Shown: positions 10,645 through 22,349, numbered from the stretch's first letter. The stretch is 64,000 nt of DNA from Alphaproteobacteria bacterium (GCA_024742485.1 JANSYK010000003.1:744001-808000), one strand, 5' to 3'. Numbers and translations are program-made. The notes: generated from the letters alone by a model not told the origin.

Positions 10645-11802
10645 TCAGTCAGCCAGTTCAACGGCCTCGACTTTTCTGTCAATGAAGCGAAGCGCCATTT
10701 CCCCGCGCAACAGACCAAGGGCCTTTTCACCGAAGAGCTCCCGTCGCCAACCCTTCAATGCCGCAACTTTCGCTTCCTCGCCTTCGGCCGCGATCCTCTC
10801 GAGATCATCGGAGTTGGCAATGACCTTTGGGGCAACCCCGTGCTTTTCGGTGGTCAGTTTCAACAGGACCTTGAGCAACTCGCTGGCGGCTGCTGCGCCT
10901 TCGGGAGCCTGCACCGGTCGAACCGGTTGCGGCATGTCTTCTTTCGGCATGGCCATTGCGGTCTGGACGGCACTGATCAAACCCTGCGCCGCCTGTGAGC
11001 GCTCCCAGCCTTTCGAAATCGTTCGCAAACGGCCCAGTCCATCGGTATCCACCGGCTGCTGCTGTGCGACCTCGTAGATCGCATCATCTTTCAGGACACG
11101 GCCGCGTGGGACATTGCGTTCCCTAGCTTCGCGCTCCCGCCAGGCAGCGACGTGCTTCATGACCGCAAGTTCATGGGGTTTGCGCACGCGCATGCGTAGC
11201 CGTTTCCAGGCGTCCTCCGGATGTAGGTCATAGGTGCCCGGAGATTCCAGAATGTCCATCTCCTCCTTGACCCAGTGGCTGCGGCCTTCTTCCTCCAGCC
11301 GTGTATTCAGCACCCTGTAGACGTCCCGCAGAAAAGTGACATCGGCAAGTGCATAGGTCAGTTGTTTTTCTGATAGTGGTCGCCGCCGCCAGTCCGTAAA
11401 GCGGGACGATTTGTCGATGTGCTTTCCGCAGGTTCGCTGAACCAGTTGATCGTAGGAAACCGAATCCCCGAAACCGCAAACCATGGCTGCAACCTGGGTG
11501 TCGAAAATCGGATGCGGAATCAGCCTTCCAAGGTGATAGATGATTTCGATATCCTGTCGCGCCGCGTGGAACACCTTGACAACGGACCGGTCGGCCATCA
11601 GGTCGAAAAAAGGTTGCAGTTCAAGAGCCTGCGACAGGGGATCGACGATGAATTCATGATCGTCGCTCGCCATCTGGATCAGGCAGAGTTCCGGCCAGAA
11701 AGTGGTTTCGCGTATGAATTCCGTATCGATGGTGAGGAAGTCGGATTGTGCCAGTTTTGCGCAAGCGTCAGCGAGCGCATCGGTTTCTTTTATAATATTC
11801 AT
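10645..11802 (-). CDS. rnd: Ribonuclease D
   Basis: 3'-5' exoribonuclease of tRNA and stable RNA maturation, 385 aa. All DEDD exonuclease motifs are visible: Exo I LTIDTEFIRE (Asp26, Glu28), Exo II HAARQDIEII, Exo III YALADVTFLRDVY. HRDC-type helical domains follow, beginning near KPHELAVMKHVAAWREREA. It is convergent with ppx (20-bp gap, no clear terminator) and lies upstream of nothing on its own strand, so it is probably monocistronic. Confidence 0.95.
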   Translation of the reverse strand: MNIIKETDALADACAKLAQSDFLTIDTEFIRETTFWPELCLIQMASDDHEFIVDPLSQALELQPFFDLMADRSVVKVFHAARQDIEIIYHLGRLIPHPIFDTQVAAMVCGFGDSVSYDQLVQRTCGKHIDKSSRFTDWRRRPLSEKQLTYALADVTFLRDVYRVLNTRLEEEGRSHWVKEEMDILESPGTYDLHPEDAWKRLRMRVRKPHELAVMKHVAAWREREARERNVPRGRVLKDDAIYEVAQQQPVDTDGLGRLRTISKGWERSQAAQGLISAVQTAMAMPKEDMPQPVRPVQAPEGAAAASELLKVLLKLTTEKHGVAPKVIANSDDLERIAAEGEEAKVAALKGWRRELFGEKALGLLRGEMALRFIDRKVEAVELAD

Positions 11803-11879
11803 GGAATTTGTTTAGCCAATTATCCGTTCTTTGTCTTCCCTGGAGAATGAACAGGGAAAACGATCCGTTTCCAGCGAAT

Positions 11880-13145
11880 TCATCTCCCTGGTCGACCCCG
11901 TTTCACCTTTTCGGACTTTGTCCTGGAAACTTCCTTGTTCACCATGCGAGCAAAGGACAGTGATGTGCGGAGCAAGGCATGATACCGACCGCGTGCGTTG
12001 ATCGGAACGCTGGCCCGAACACTCATGCGCCACAGGGTCAGAACAATCAGACTGCCATGAATGAGGCTCGTGAAGGTAAACAGTATGTCAGGCCCATAGA
12101 TCTGCATGAGCACCGATGAAATGAACGGTCCGAACGTCGCCCCTAAAGACCAGAAGAAGATCAGACCAGCAGCCACATGGACATATTGGTCTTCCTTGGC
12201 ATGGTCGTTGGCATGGGCTGCAGAAAGGGAAATGAGAGGAAGGGAAAAGGCGCCAAAGAAAAAGATTCCGACATAATTCAGCGTCGGATCGGTTCCCGCA
12301 AATCCGGTGATGAACAGGCCGGTCGCTGCGGCACCGGCAGTGGCAATCAGCAGGATGATGCGGCGGTCATATCGGTCCGACAGCATGCCGAACGGATATT
12401 GCAAGACCGCCCCACCGAGGATGCCGGCACCCATGAAGGTGGCGATCGCGGTAACCGGCAGGCCGATCGCCTGCGCATAGAGTGGGCCGATTATCCGAAA
12501 GGAGGCGTTGGTCAGGCCGATGCAGACACATCCGATGCAGGCGATCGGCGAAAGGCGCCAGATCATTGCAGGATTGAATGAAAAGCGCGCCGGTGGCTTC
12601 GGGTTGGATCGGTCGGCCAGAGAGATTGGCACGAGCGAAAGGGTGATCATGATTGCCAGGATCAGAAAGATCGTGTCGCTCGAGGCGCCGAAAACAGGAA
12701 TGATGAACTGTGATGCGGTGACCACGAACATGTCCAGCAACCGGTAGATCGAAAGAACCCGCGCGCGGTTGTCATTGTCGGCGCCTGAATTGAGCCAGCT
12801 GTCGACTGTGGTGAAAAGCGACGCGAAGCAAAGCCCCAGAAGAAATCGGAGGACCAGCCAGGCGATCGGATCGACGATCAGTATCAGCAGCAATGTTCCG
12901 GTGGCGGCAAAGGCACAAAGCGCGGAGAAGGCCCGAATATGGCCCACCGCACGCAAAATGCCCGGCACGATGAAACAGCCACCCATGAACCCGGCAAAAT
13001 AGCTTGCGCCTATCAAACCGATGATTGCCGTCGAAAAGCCCTCATGCGCCCCGCGCAGAGAGATCAGTGTGCCCTGCAATCCGTTGCCGGCCAGCAAAAT
13101 AGCGGCAGCCGCGAACAGTGGAACAAGCGGTCGTATGGATTGCAT
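11880..13145 (-). CDS. MFS transporter, YcaD-like
   Basis: Twelve-helix major facilitator protein, 421 aa. The pattern of short loops and the N-terminal QGTLISLRG / [11 protein letters not shown] segments resemble the YcaD/UMF family of uncharacterised MFS permeases; the central loop contains the MFS-like motif [14 protein letters not shown] 13145 is preferred over the GTG at 13196 because the hydrophobic first helix follows directly. Substrate unknown. It is divergent from aspS across about 220 bp that must contain both promoters. Confidence 0.87.
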   Translation of the reverse strand: MQSIRPLVPLFAAAAILLAGNGLQGTLISLRGAHEGFSTAIIGLIGASYFAGFMGGCFIVPGILRAVGHIRAFSALCAFAATGTLLLILIVDPIAWLVLRFLLGLCFASLFTTVDSWLNSGADNDNRARVLSIYRLLDMFVVTASQFIIPVFGASSDTIFLILAIMITLSLVPISLADRSNPKPPARFSFNPAMIWRLSPIACIGCVCIGLTNASFRIIGPLYAQAIGLPVTAIATFMGAGILGGAVLQYPFGMLSDRYDRRIILLIATAGAAATGLFITGFAGTDPTLNYVGIFFFGAFSLPLISLSAAHANDHAKEDQYVHVAAGLIFFWSLGATFGPFISSVLMQIYGPDILFTFTSLIHGSLIVLTLWRMSVRASVPINARGRYHALLRTSLSFARMVNKEVSRTKSEKVKRGRPGR

Positions 13146-13365
13146 CGGGTCGTCTGACGGAAAAGGTGAGTCGTGTGTCTCAAGGGACAATAGCACCTTC
13201 CGGGCAATTGTCTTCCTGTTTCAGGCTGTTTCACGGCCGAATTCGCCCTGTGTTCTTGACAAAACCTTTGGGCCATGCGCTTGTCCGCGCGGCTTTCAAT
13301 CCTTTGGTATAAGCCGCCCGGTTTTGAGTGCCGTTTCACACGAACCATACAATCAGGAAAGATCG

Positions 13366-15156
13366 ATGCATCGCTATCGCAGCCATAACTGCGCCGCCCT
13401 TCGCAAGTCAGATGTTGGGTCAAATGTCCGCCTATCGGGTTGGGTACACCGCGTTCGGGACCATGGTGGCGTCCTGTTTATCGATCTGCGTGATCACTAT
13501 GGCGTCACACAAATCGTTGCTGATCCGGATTCGGATGCTTTCCAGATCGCCGAGAGTGTTCGCGGCGAATGGGTGATTCGTGTTGATGGGGAGGTCAAGG
13601 CGCGGTCCGACGATACGGTCAATCCGAACCTGCCGACCGGCGAGGTCGAAATTTATGCACGCGAAATCGAAGTACTGTCGGCCGCCCGGGAACTTCCGCT
13701 CCCGGTGTTCGGTGAGCCGGAGTATCCAGAGGATGTGAGGCTGCGCTATCGGTTTCTGGACTTGCGCCGCGAAACGCTGCACCGAAACATCATGCGCCGG
13801 ACCGAAATCATTGCATCGATCCGCCGGTTGATGGGCGAGGTCGGATTCACGGAATTTTCGACTCCCATCCTGACGGCATCGTCACCCGAAGGTGCCCGCG
13901 ATTTTCTGGTGCCCAGCCGCATTCACCCCGGCAATTTTTATGCCCTGCCGCAGGCGCCGCAGCAATACAAGCAATTGATCATGGCATCGGGCTTTGACCG
14001 CTATTTTCAGGTTGCTCCCTGCTTCCGGGACGAGGATCCGAGGGCCGACAGATTGCCCGGCGAATTCTACCAGCTCGACATGGAAATGAGCTTCGTCGAA
14101 CAGGACGACATCCTCGATACGATGGAGCCCGTCATTCGCGATGTGTTCCGGGAATTTGCCGAAGGTAAGGCGGTCACTGACACTTTCCGCCGCATCCCCT
14201 ATGCCGAAGCGATGCGCAAATACGGGTCGGACAAGCCGGATTTGCGCAACCCCATCGAGATGGAGGCGGTAACGGAGCACTTTGCCGGATCGGGTTTCAA
14301 GGTGTTTGCCGGCATGATCGCAAATGATCCAAAGGTGGAAGTTTGGGCCATTCCGGCAAAGACCGGAGGCAGCCGTGCCTTTTGCGACCGGATGAACTCC
14401 TGGGCGCAGGGCGAGGGCCAGCCGGGACTGGGATACATATTCTGGAGGGAAGAGGAGGGCGCCGTGGCCGGCGCCGGCCCGCTGGCCAAGAACATTGGCC
14501 CGGAACGAACCGAAGCCATCCGCAACCAGCTCGGCCTGGAAGCTGGAGACGCGAGCTTTTTTGTCGCCGGAATTCCGGACAAATTCGCTGGATTTGCCGG
14601 CGATGCGAGAACTCGGGTCGGGGAAGAACTGAATCTGGTCGATGAGGATCGGTTTGACCTCTGCTGGATTGTCGATTTCCCGTTCTATGAATGGGATGAT
14701 GACAACAACGCGCTGGATTTCTCGCACAACCCGTTTTCCATGCCCCAGGGCGGCATGGAGAGCCTGGAAGGGGATGATCCTCTTTCCATCAAGGCCTACC
14801 AGTATGATCTGGTGTGCAATGGTTTCGAGATCGCGTCTGGCGGTATTCGCAACCACATCCCCGAACTGATGATCAAGGCATTCGGGCTCGTGGGACTGGA
14901 CGAAAAGATCGTCGAGGATCGGTTTGGCGGACTTTATCGGGCCTTCCAATACGGCGCACCGCCGCATGGCGGCATGGCTGCCGGTATCGATCGCATCGTC
15001 ATGTTGCTGGTCGGCGCCAAAAACCTGCGGGAAATCACCATGTTCCCGATGAACCAGCAGGCACAGGATCTGTTGATGGGTGCACCCGGCGAGGCAGACT
15101 CCGGACAGTTGCTCGATCTCAACCTTCGCCTCATACCGGTCGCCAAAGACGACTGA
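13366..15156 (+). CDS. aspS: Aspartyl-tRNA synthetase, bacterial type
   Basis: Class IIb synthetase, 596 aa. The N-terminal OB fold contains [20 protein letters not shown]; the catalytic core has motif 2 [10 protein letters not shown] followed by [12 protein letters not shown], and motif 3 [11 protein letters not shown]; the GAD insertion expected of bacterial AspRS lies between about residues 290 and 420. The start is ATG 13366 with AGGAAAG 5 nt upstream; the frame is open further 5' but without homology. The sequence does not tell whether it is discriminating or also charges tRNA-Asn. A TTGACA-like hexamer at about 13256 and TATAAG at about 13306 are not properly spaced to each other, so no promoter is called. 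Confidence 0.97.
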   Translation: MHRYRSHNCAALRKSDVGSNVRLSGWVHRVRDHGGVLFIDLRDHYGVTQIVADPDSDAFQIAESVRGEWVIRVDGEVKARSDDTVNPNLPTGEVEIYAREIEVLSAARELPLPVFGEPEYPEDVRLRYRFLDLRRETLHRNIMRRTEIIASIRRLMGEVGFTEFSTPILTASSPEGARDFLVPSRIHPGNFYALPQAPQQYKQLIMASGFDRYFQVAPCFRDEDPRADRLPGEFYQLDMEMSFVEQDDILDTMEPVIRDVFREFAEGKAVTDTFRRIPYAEAMRKYGSDKPDLRNPIEMEAVTEHFAGSGFKVFAGMIANDPKVEVWAIPAKTGGSRAFCDRMNSWAQGEGQPGLGYIFWREEEGAVAGAGPLAKNIGPERTEAIRNQLGLEAGDASFFVAGIPDKFAGFAGDARTRVGEELNLVDEDRFDLCWIVDFPFYEWDDDNNALDFSHNPFSMPQGGMESLEGDDPLSIKAYQYDLVCNGFEIASGGIRNHIPELMIKAFGLVGLDEKIVEDRFGGLYRAFQYGAPPHGGMAAGIDRIVMLLVGAKNLREITMFPMNQQAQDLLMGAPGEADSGQLLDLNLRLIPVAKDD

Positions 15157-15164
15157 CCGGCAAT

Positions 15165-15187
15165 GCCTCGCCCCAAGGGGGCGAGGC
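15165..15187. terminator. GC-rich hairpin between convergent genes
   Basis: Perfect 10-bp stem GCCTCGCCCC / GGGGCGAGGC with a 3-nt loop, 8 nt after the aspS stop and 12 nt from the end of the opposing gene. It has no U-tract on either side, so termination efficiency is uncertain. Confidence 0.6.
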
Positions 15188-15198
15188 CCTAAGCTGAT

Positions 15199-16389
15199 CT
15201 ATTGATTGGCCTTGACGGTCACATTGAGAACGTTCGGCAGGGTCTCCGGTGCGGTCATTGCCGAACCGGCCACGGCCGCAAAGGGAAGCGGGTTATCAGG
15301 CGCCGCTGATATCTCGATATTTTTCGGATCCGCAAGGTAAAGGCTGGCTGCCTCCGTGACGGTTTTCTGGAACTCGGGATTTTTCAGCCGGCCGAGAACA
15401 AAGGGCAGCATTGCCTGCAGGCCCTGAACCATCTGCTCACGGGTGGTTCCCTGCTGACTGGCGACCATATCCAGGACCTTGTTGGTGAGCGATGCGTCGT
15501 CAAACCGGATGGAAAGACCATTCAAGGTGAGCTGCTGCATCATGCCGAGCATGGCGAAACCCATCGCCTGCTGGGCTTTTGCATCGTCTTCCTTGCCGGC
15601 CATTTGTTCCTGGAGTTTCTGCAAGCCACGAATGAATTCCAGCGTATATCCGGAAATGGAGAAGGTCAGGTCGAGGCGTCCGACGTCGTTAAGCGTCAGC
15701 GCATATTCATTGAGCGCGATTTCACCCGAAGCCAATTGCCAGGAGCCCTTCATGGTCATGTCTCCGGCAAGATACTGGTAGCCCATGCCGTTGATCACCT
15801 GCTGTGCCTGGGGATCCTGCACATCGCTCAGGTCTACTTCCAATCCGGCGAGCCTGGCATCAAATCCAAGGCCGGATCCGTCCGAAGTCTTGGACATCTT
15901 TGTCTCGGAACCCGACATCTTGAACAGGTCACGGCCCTCCACGGTCATGACCAATGGCCCGGTGGTTGCGCGGTCGTAGTAAAACAGGTTGTCGATTGTG
16001 TCGGCGGTGGATTCCGCCGGTACATAGAGGTTTTCCAGACGGATATCCTTGATCGAAAAGGAGAAGTCGTCCTCGCTGATCGTGAAATTCTCTTCCGTTG
16101 CGGATGCCACATTATAGCCGCCAGACCCGTCTTCCTTGACACCTTCAAAGACCATGTCGCCCAGATCGAGACCCTGCTTTTCTCCCGGGACCTGCATGGT
16201 GAGATTTTTCAGGGTTATCGTGTCACCGTCCAGGGTGGCCTCGTCGAAAGTCAACTCAGCGCCGCCCACGGCATAGGCCTGGGACAGTTTCTTGGCAAAG
16301 TCATTGGCATCGAGGGCGACTGCCCATTGGGTCGACACCACGAGGGTGAGGCCGGCGAGCAGACCGGTCCGAACGTTTTGAGCGAGCAT
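15199..16389 (-). CDS. Exported protein of unknown function
   Basis: 396 aa, not recognised. A clear Sec signal peptide is present (MLAQNVRTGLLAGLTLVVST, cleavage probably after AVA), so it is periplasmic or surface-located. The mature part is rich in short beta-prone stretches such as LTFDEATLDGDTITLKNLTM and repeats the theme of membrane-associated AsmA/DUF-type beta proteins, but no domain can be named. The start is set by AGGAAGGA 6 nt upstream of ATG 16389; the frame continues 5' without sense. It is divergent from parC and convergent with aspS, so it stands alone. Confidence 0.8.
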   Translation of the reverse strand: MLAQNVRTGLLAGLTLVVSTQWAVALDANDFAKKLSQAYAVGGAELTFDEATLDGDTITLKNLTMQVPGEKQGLDLGDMVFEGVKEDGSGGYNVASATEENFTISEDDFSFSIKDIRLENLYVPAESTADTIDNLFYYDRATTGPLVMTVEGRDLFKMSGSETKMSKTSDGSGLGFDARLAGLEVDLSDVQDPQAQQVINGMGYQYLAGDMTMKGSWQLASGEIALNEYALTLNDVGRLDLTFSISGYTLEFIRGLQKLQEQMAGKEDDAKAQQAMGFAMLGMMQQLTLNGLSIRFDDASLTNKVLDMVASQQGTTREQMVQGLQAMLPFVLGRLKNPEFQKTVTEAASLYLADPKNIEISAAPDNPLPFAAVAGSAMTAPETLPNVLNVTVKANQ

Positions 16390-16619
16390 ATTGAATCCTT
16401 CCTGAGGGCGGTTGCTTCCAATCGATGGGCGCAGGTTATATGGGGACCATTCAACCGTTTTCCAACCGTCGTGAAAAGACCGCCTCCCTCTAATGTGACC
16501 TGTGTGGAAGCCAAAATGTGTTGTTGGTTGATCAAATCTTAGAGTGTTCCACCTCCGCATCACCGTCCGCCGGACGGACAGCTATTGCCGCGAATCACTG
16601 GTTCGGTTAAGTCCGAACC

Positions 16620-18866
16620 ATGGGAAAGAGCCTAATACCGCCGGGTGGCGGCGACGATGAATCAGAACCGGTCGACCTGAAATCCGCTCTCGAGGAGCGG
16701 TATCTTGCTTATGCGCTGTCGACCATCATGCATCGGGCCCTGCCGGATGTCCGCGATGGTTTGAAACCGGTTCACCGCCGCATTGTCTACGCCATGAGCG
16801 ATATGGGGCTTCGCCCCAATGGCCGACATAAGAAATCGGCCAAGATCGTTGGCGAAGTGATGGGCAATTTTCATCCCCATGGCGATCAGGCAATCTATGA
16901 CGCCCTGGTGCGCCTCGCCCAGGATTTTGCCGTCAGATATCCGCTGGTCGACGGGCAGGGCAATTTCGGCAATATCGACGGCGACAACGCCGCCGCCATG
17001 CGCTACACCGAATCGAAGATGACGTCAGTGGCCGAGTTGCTGCTGGAGGGCATCGATCAGGATGCCGTCGACTTTCGGGCCACCTATGACGAGGAAAACA
17101 GCGAACCGGTGGTTCTGCCGGGTGCGTTTCCCAACCTGCTGGCCAATGGCGCGACCGGAATTGCCGTTGGGATGGCAACATCCATCCCGCCGCACAATGC
17201 CTCTGAACTCTGCGATGCGGCGATGCATCTCATCAAGCATCCGGGTGCGCGCATCGAAAAAATTGTCGAGCTGGTTCCAGGACCCGATTTGCCGACAGGC
17301 GGAGTGATCGTGGAAGATCGGGCATCCATCCTTGAAGCCTACAAAACCGGGCGGGGCGGCTTTCGTGTAAGGGCACGCTGGGAAAAGGAAGAATCCGGTC
17401 GTGGCAGCTATGTGATCGTTGTCACGGAGATTCCCTATCAGGTCCAGAAATCACGTCTGATCGAGAAGATCGCCGAATTGCTGATTGCACGAAAACTGCC
17501 GTTGCTGGACGATGTGCGTGACGAATCCGCCGAGGATATCCGCCTGATCCTCGTGCCCAAGAGCCGCAGCGTCGATCCCACATTGCTGATGGAATCGCTG
17601 TTCAAGCTGACGGATCTTGAAACCAGAGTTTCCCTGAACCTGAACGTGCTCTCCAAGGGCAAGGTGCCCAAGATGATGTCGTTGCCGCAGGTGCTGCTTG
17701 AATGGCTTGAGCATCGCAAGGATGTTCTCCAACGCAGGTCGCGGCACCGCCTCGCGGCGATTGAACGCCGCCTTGAAATCCTTGGTGGTTACCTGATCGC
17801 CTATCTCAATATTGACGAGGTGATCCGTATCATCCGAGAAGAGGATGATCCCAAGGCGGAACTGATCCGACGCTATGAACTGACGGATCTGCAGGCAGAA
17901 TCCATCCTCAACATGCGGCTGCGGTCGTTACGCAAGCTCGAAGAATTTGAAATTCGCAAGGAATTTGACGGACTGACCGGCGAAAAGGCGGAAATCGAAG
18001 CGCTGCTGGAATCGGACGAGAAGCAGTGGGCCACGGTGTCGTGGGAAATCAGCGAGGTGAAAAAGCGTTTCGGCAAGGACACGCCGCTTGGCCGGCGTCG
18101 TACGATTTTCGGCGATGCGCCCCAGACCGATCTTCAGGCCATCCAGGAAGCAATGATCGAAAAGGAACCGGTAACGGTCGTTGTTTCGCAGAAGGGCTGG
18201 ATTCGCGCTCTGAAGGGCCATTTGTCCGATACCTCGACCTTGACCTTCAAGGAAGGCGACAAGCTCAAATCCGCGTTTCCAGCCTACACCACCGACAAGA
18301 TCATCCTCTTTACCACCGGTGGAAAATTTTACACGCTGGGCTGTGACAGGCTGCCCGGAGGCCGTGGCCACGGGGAACCGGTGCGGATCATGGTCGACAT
18401 GGACAATGACCAGGACATTGTCTCGGCGTTCGTGCACGAGCCCGAGGGCAAATTGTTGGTGGCCTCCACGGTCGGCAACGGATTCATCGTGCCACAGTCG
18501 GATATCACGGCGAACACCCGCAAGGGCAAGCAGGCCATGAATGTCAAATTGCCGGTCGAGGCAGCACGCTGCGTACCGGTCACTGGTGACTTTGTTGCGG
18601 TGGTCGGACAAAATCGGAAGCTGCTGGCGTTTCCCATGTCGCAGCTTCCCGAGATGGCGCGCGGCAAGGGAGTTCGGCTGCAACGGTACAAGGATGGCGG
18701 CATATCCGACGTGAAGACGTTCTCGATGGAGGATGGGCTCTCATGGTCCGACTCGGCCGGTCGAACGCACACAAAATCCCGCGACGAATTGCGCGAATGG
18801 ATCGGCGACCGGGCTCAGGCGGGTCGAACAGTGCCGAAGGGATTTCCGCGATCCGGCAGGTTTTGA
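16620..18866 (+). CDS. parC: DNA topoisomerase IV subunit A
   Basis: DNA-breaking subunit of topoisomerase IV, which decatenates daughter chromosomes with ParE. The 748 aa are normal for alphaproteobacterial ParC. The catalytic tyrosine is Tyr129 in [10 protein letters not shown]. The quinolone-determining region reads [16 protein letters not shown] (Gln90 where E. coli ParC has Ser80). GyrA-type beta-pinwheel repeats fill the C-terminal third but lack a GyrA box, which favours ParC over GyrA. parE is not in the window. Confidence 0.95.
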   Translation: MGKSLIPPGGGDDESEPVDLKSALEERYLAYALSTIMHRALPDVRDGLKPVHRRIVYAMSDMGLRPNGRHKKSAKIVGEVMGNFHPHGDQAIYDALVRLAQDFAVRYPLVDGQGNFGNIDGDNAAAMRYTESKMTSVAELLLEGIDQDAVDFRATYDEENSEPVVLPGAFPNLLANGATGIAVGMATSIPPHNASELCDAAMHLIKHPGARIEKIVELVPGPDLPTGGVIVEDRASILEAYKTGRGGFRVRARWEKEESGRGSYVIVVTEIPYQVQKSRLIEKIAELLIARKLPLLDDVRDESAEDIRLILVPKSRSVDPTLLMESLFKLTDLETRVSLNLNVLSKGKVPKMMSLPQVLLEWLEHRKDVLQRRSRHRLAAIERRLEILGGYLIAYLNIDEVIRIIREEDDPKAELIRRYELTDLQAESILNMRLRSLRKLEEFEIRKEFDGLTGEKAEIEALLESDEKQWATVSWEISEVKKRFGKDTPLGRRRTIFGDAPQTDLQAIQEAMIEKEPVTVVVSQKGWIRALKGHLSDTSTLTFKEGDKLKSAFPAYTTDKIILFTTGGKFYTLGCDRLPGGRGHGEPVRIMVDMDNDQDIVSAFVHEPEGKLLVASTVGNGFIVPQSDITANTRKGKQAMNVKLPVEAARCVPVTGDFVAVVGQNRKLLAFPMSQLPEMARGKGVRLQRYKDGGISDVKTFSMEDGLSWSDSAGRTHTKSRDELREWIGDRAQAGRTVPKGFPRSGRF

Positions 18867-18912
18867 CGCCGGCACGGTCCCTGACGAATCAAATCGGCAA
18901 TAGGGTCCGGCA

Positions 18913-19665
18913 TCATTCGCCGGTGTAGCGCTCCCAGCCACTTGCCATCAGATGGTCTTGGGGCAGGAACCGCGTTTTGTAGCCCATCTTGCGTGAGCCA
19001 GCGACCCAATAGCCAAGATAGACATGCGGCAGGCCCATGTCCTGGGCGCGGCTGATGTGGTCCAAAATCATGTAGGTGCCGAGCGATCGATCAGCAAAAT
19101 CGGGGTCGAAGAACGAATAGACCATAGAGATGCCGTCGCCCATCAGGTCGCTCAACGCGACCGCTGCCAGGCGTCCGTGCTGGGGGCCGTCGGCTGAGTC
19201 ATTTTCATCCGGCAAGCGATATTCAATGATGCGTGTGGGTACATGCGTATCTTCCACCATCATCGCGTAATCCAGCACCGTCATGTCCGACATGCCGCCC
19301 TGTTGGTGGCGGGCGTCCAGATAGGCGCGAAAAAGGGAATACTGTTCGCTGGATGGTTCGGCAGAAAACTCCCTCGCGCTGATGTCGCTGTTGCGGGCCA
19401 TGATCCGCTTCATCGAGCGATTTTGCCTGAATTCCTGGGCCAGAATGCGCACGGATATACAGGCGCGGCAGGATTCGCAGGCCGGCCGGTAGGCGATGTT
19501 CTGCGACCGCCTGAAGCCACCTTGTGTCAGCAGATCATTCAGTTCCGCTGCCTTGTCGCCAACAAGATGAGTGAACACCTTGCGTTCGAATTGCCCTTCA
19601 AGATAGGGGCAGGGCGATGGCGCCGTCAGGAAAAACTGCGGAGACTGGACGGGTTGGTTGGTCAT
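18913..19665 (-). CDS. bpt: Aspartate/glutamate leucyltransferase (Bpt)
   Basis: Leucyl-tRNA--protein transferase of the arginyltransferase (ATE) fold; it adds Leu to N-terminal Asp or Glu and marks proteins for ClpS/ClpAP. It has 250 aa, usual for Bpt. The conserved N-terminal part carries [28 protein letters not shown] (cysteines of the ATE N domain) and IMARNSD; the C-terminal part has [20 protein letters not shown] and [15 protein letters not shown]. It is convergent with parC and lies downstream of the SLC13-type permease gene by a 30-bp gap on the same strand, so co-transcription is possible. Confidence 0.95.
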   Translation of the reverse strand: MTNQPVQSPQFFLTAPSPCPYLEGQFERKVFTHLVGDKAAELNDLLTQGGFRRSQNIAYRPACESCRACISVRILAQEFRQNRSMKRIMARNSDISAREFSAEPSSEQYSLFRAYLDARHQQGGMSDMTVLDYAMMVEDTHVPTRIIEYRLPDENDSADGPQHGRLAAVALSDLMGDGISMVYSFFDPDFADRSLGTYMILDHISRAQDMGLPHVYLGYWVAGSRKMGYKTRFLPQDHLMASGWERYTGE

Positions 19666-19695
19666 TGATGACTGTCAGGTTCCTTCACGCCTGGA

Positions 19696-21534
19696 TTATA
19701 GGGCATAATACCACGGTGCGATAAAGGAAAATGTTAACCAGATGATCGCGACCAGCGGAAGCCCCGCTTTCAAATAATCGCGAAAACTGTAATGGCCGGG
19801 ACCCATGACCAGAAGGTTGGTCTGGTATCCGATCGGCGTCGCAAAGCTGGTATTGGCTGCAAAGATCACCGCCGCGACAAACGCCTCCGGCGGAACGCCG
19901 AGGCGGGCCGCAATGCCGAGCGCGATCGGGATGAACAGAACCGCTGTTGCATTGTTGCTCAAGACATTCGTCATGCAGGCCATGACAAGGAACAGTACCG
20001 AAAGGACAACGGGAACCGATGCACCATCCAGCGCCTTCACCGTCATGTCTGCGATCAGCGAGGCTCCACCCGTCGATTGCATGGCTGTTGCCAGCGCGAT
20101 CGAGGAACCGACAAGAAGAAAAACCTGCCGATCGAACGCCCGCGCCGCCTGATAGATCGTCAGGCACCCGAAAGCCATCATCAATCCGGCGCCGGCCACG
20201 GCGCTGACGACAATGGGCAGGATTTCGAATGCTGAAAGCACGATGATCGCCAAGAAGATCGCAAAGGCAATCGCCGCTTTGCGGGTTTGGGGAACGGGCT
20301 CGGCCGAGTGCTCCAGCAGCAAGAGATCATGATCGCCACGCAATTGCAGGATCTGCTCATAATTGCCTCCGAGCAGAAGCGTGTCGCCCGGTTCCAGGCG
20401 AATCTCGGACAGCGGCATCCGCGCCATGCGGCTCTTGCGTTGCACGCCGAACACCGAAACGCCGTAACGCGCACGGATACCTGACAGCTGGATGGTGCGT
20501 CCGGCAAACCGCGAACCCGGCGCGATGACGACTTCCACCAGGTGGTAGTCTGGTCCCGGACGGCTGCTTTCGATCGTCTCGTCGGCCATGTCTGTCCCGA
20601 GTGCAGCATCATCGCTGTCGGCGATCGCGCTGCCATGGGCAAGCGCTCGCGAGAACGCCTGCCGGGTTCCGGTCACCACCAGCGTATCGCCGGCCGACAG
20701 CGTAATGTCCTCAAAGGGCGGGAGGATCGGAACATCCCGGCGATGCATAAGCCGTGGTGTCAAATCGTTGATCCCGGGAAACATGCCGGCGCGAGATTGC
20801 AGACCGATAAAAGGGTGACCAGGGGCAATGGGAATCTCGCCGATGAACTGGGCACCTTGCGTCGAGTGACCTCGCGCCATTCCCTGCGACCGTTCCTTCA
20901 TCATCGCTGGCATGATGAACAAAACATAGAGGCTGCCGACGGCCGCCAGAATGAGGCCCATACCCGTCAGATCGAAGAAGGAAACGATAACACCGTATTC
21001 CTGCGCCACGCCCGCCGCGATCAGATTGGTGGAAGAGCCAATCAGGGTCGTCATGCCGCCCAGGATGCACATGAATGAAAGAGGCATGAAAACCTTGAAG
21101 CCAGCATATTGGCGCTGTGCCGCGATCACGGTCAGGATCGGGATGAAAATCACCACGACAGGTGTGTTGTTCAAAAAGGCACTCATCCCTGCGGCCGCCA
21201 GAATAACCAGAAATATGGTGCGCCGTCCGCTGGCGCCACCAAGCTTGCTGAAGGTCCTTGCCGGTCCATCGATCGCATCGGTGGCAAACAGGCCCTGGCC
21301 AACAATGAGCAAGGCGATGATGGTCACCAGAGCCGGGTCGGAAAATCCGGCCAGCAGTTTGGCCGGTGTCAGGTCAACCCCGTCCGAACTCGCATAGGGA
21401 AACAGGCCAAAGACCAGCAATACCGCTGACAGGGCAGCAACCGACACGGCCTCCATGGAAAACCGTTCGGACGCATAGGCAATGATGGTCACGCCGATGA
21501 TGACAAAGGTCGCGAGTAGATGAAAATCCAGCAT
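19696..21534 (-). CDS. SLC13/CitT-family permease with TrkA-C domains
   Basis: 612-aa membrane protein of the divalent anion:Na+ symporter family. It has two homologous transport halves with the paired hairpin motifs FLNNTPVVVIF / GSSTNLIAAGV and LSNNATAVLFIPIALGIA / GYQTNLLVMGPG. Between them (about residues 215-400) are two TrkA-C (RCK C-terminal) regulatory domains, recognisable in LTPRLMHRRDVPILPPFEDI and YGVSVFGVQRKSRMARMPLS. Proteins of this architecture are generally annotated as SLC13 permeases; dicarboxylates, sulfate or other anions are all possible. A short AGGG lies 5 nt before the ATG. Confidence 0.9.
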   Translation of the reverse strand: MLDFHLLATFVIIGVTIIAYASERFSMEAVSVAALSAVLLVFGLFPYASSDGVDLTPAKLLAGFSDPALVTIIALLIVGQGLFATDAIDGPARTFSKLGGASGRRTIFLVILAAAGMSAFLNNTPVVVIFIPILTVIAAQRQYAGFKVFMPLSFMCILGGMTTLIGSSTNLIAAGVAQEYGVIVSFFDLTGMGLILAAVGSLYVLFIMPAMMKERSQGMARGHSTQGAQFIGEIPIAPGHPFIGLQSRAGMFPGINDLTPRLMHRRDVPILPPFEDITLSAGDTLVVTGTRQAFSRALAHGSAIADSDDAALGTDMADETIESSRPGPDYHLVEVVIAPGSRFAGRTIQLSGIRARYGVSVFGVQRKSRMARMPLSEIRLEPGDTLLLGGNYEQILQLRGDHDLLLLEHSAEPVPQTRKAAIAFAIFLAIIVLSAFEILPIVVSAVAGAGLMMAFGCLTIYQAARAFDRQVFLLVGSSIALATAMQSTGGASLIADMTVKALDGASVPVVLSVLFLVMACMTNVLSNNATAVLFIPIALGIAARLGVPPEAFVAAVIFAANTSFATPIGYQTNLLVMGPGHYSFRDYLKAGLPLVAIIWLTFSFIAPWYYAL

Positions 21535-21715
21535 GCACGCCCTGAATTTGGTTCAACGCCCGGACAAGTCTAGACCGGAGCGGCCCCACGGGCAAAGCCG
21601 ACGGTTGCGCAAAATGCCCGATCCACAATCGAGGATTTTCCCGTTAGCCCGAGATGGCAGAACTCTATTCCAGTGCGCTTGCCGGCTGTCTGCTGCGGCA
21701 GGGCATCATGTGCCG

Positions 21716-22195
21716 TCAACCGTCGTCTCTAACAACCAGGACGCCCAGCAGGAGGTCATGCAGCAGACGTTTGCGATCGAGAATCAGGCTGACCAGCAGG
21801 ATCAACGGCGTCAGAACCACATTTCCGATCCAGAACAGGACCGCGTGCACCATAGCCGTGAGCGGATCCACTCGCCCGCCATCGGACCGAACAATCCGGA
21901 CCCCTGTGAGCTGCATTCCCGGAGTGGCTTGCCTTGGACCGCCAAGCGTGAGCCCCACATAGGGGAGAGCGACCATGGCGAAAAGCACCGAGTAAAGCGC
22001 CCAGCCCAGGCCAAAACTGAATATGCCGAGGAAAAATATCAGGATGGCGACAGGCACACACAAAACGAGCACAAGCGCATAGTCGATGAAAAAGGCCATG
22101 ATCCGCCGGGAGCGCACGCCCTGATAACTTCTCCAGTCATCAAGGTCGATGCCCATCGTGTCGATGGTGTGCATGGTCGCAGGCGAACCTGTCAT
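21716..22195 (-). CDS. RDD family membrane protein
   Basis: 159-aa protein with an RDD domain: the signature Arg-x-x-Ala-x-x-x-Asp appears as RIMAFFIDYALV near residues 31-42 and the downstream Asp in LLHDLLLGVLVV. Three hydrophobic helices follow. RDD proteins are small membrane proteins of mostly unknown role; some act as Na+/H+ antiporters. GGAGG lies 9 nt upstream of the ATG. It lies just downstream of hemB on the same strand with a 154-bp gap and has no informative neighbour. Confidence 0.85.
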   Translation of the reverse strand: MTGSPATMHTIDTMGIDLDDWRSYQGVRSRRIMAFFIDYALVLVLCVPVAILIFFLGIFSFGLGWALYSVLFAMVALPYVGLTLGGPRQATPGMQLTGVRIVRSDGGRVDPLTAMVHAVLFWIGNVVLTPLILLVSLILDRKRLLHDLLLGVLVVRDDG

Positions 22196-22349
22196 CGCAA
22201 CGTCCTCCGTTTGAACGCCATTGTGTTGTGCCGCATTCTACATGGTCCAAAGTCAAAGGAGAGGCGGCTGAATTGTTCGATTTATCAAGGGAAGTGGGGA
22301 TGGGAGGGCGAAGCTTCAAGTGATGACGTTTCACCGCCCAGGGGGAATT

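Noticed and set aside
13021-13365. Long N-terminal extension of the aspartyl-tRNA synthetase frame
   Set aside because: The extra residues have no AspRS similarity and overlap the MFS gene promoter; a good ribosome-binding site precedes ATG 13366.
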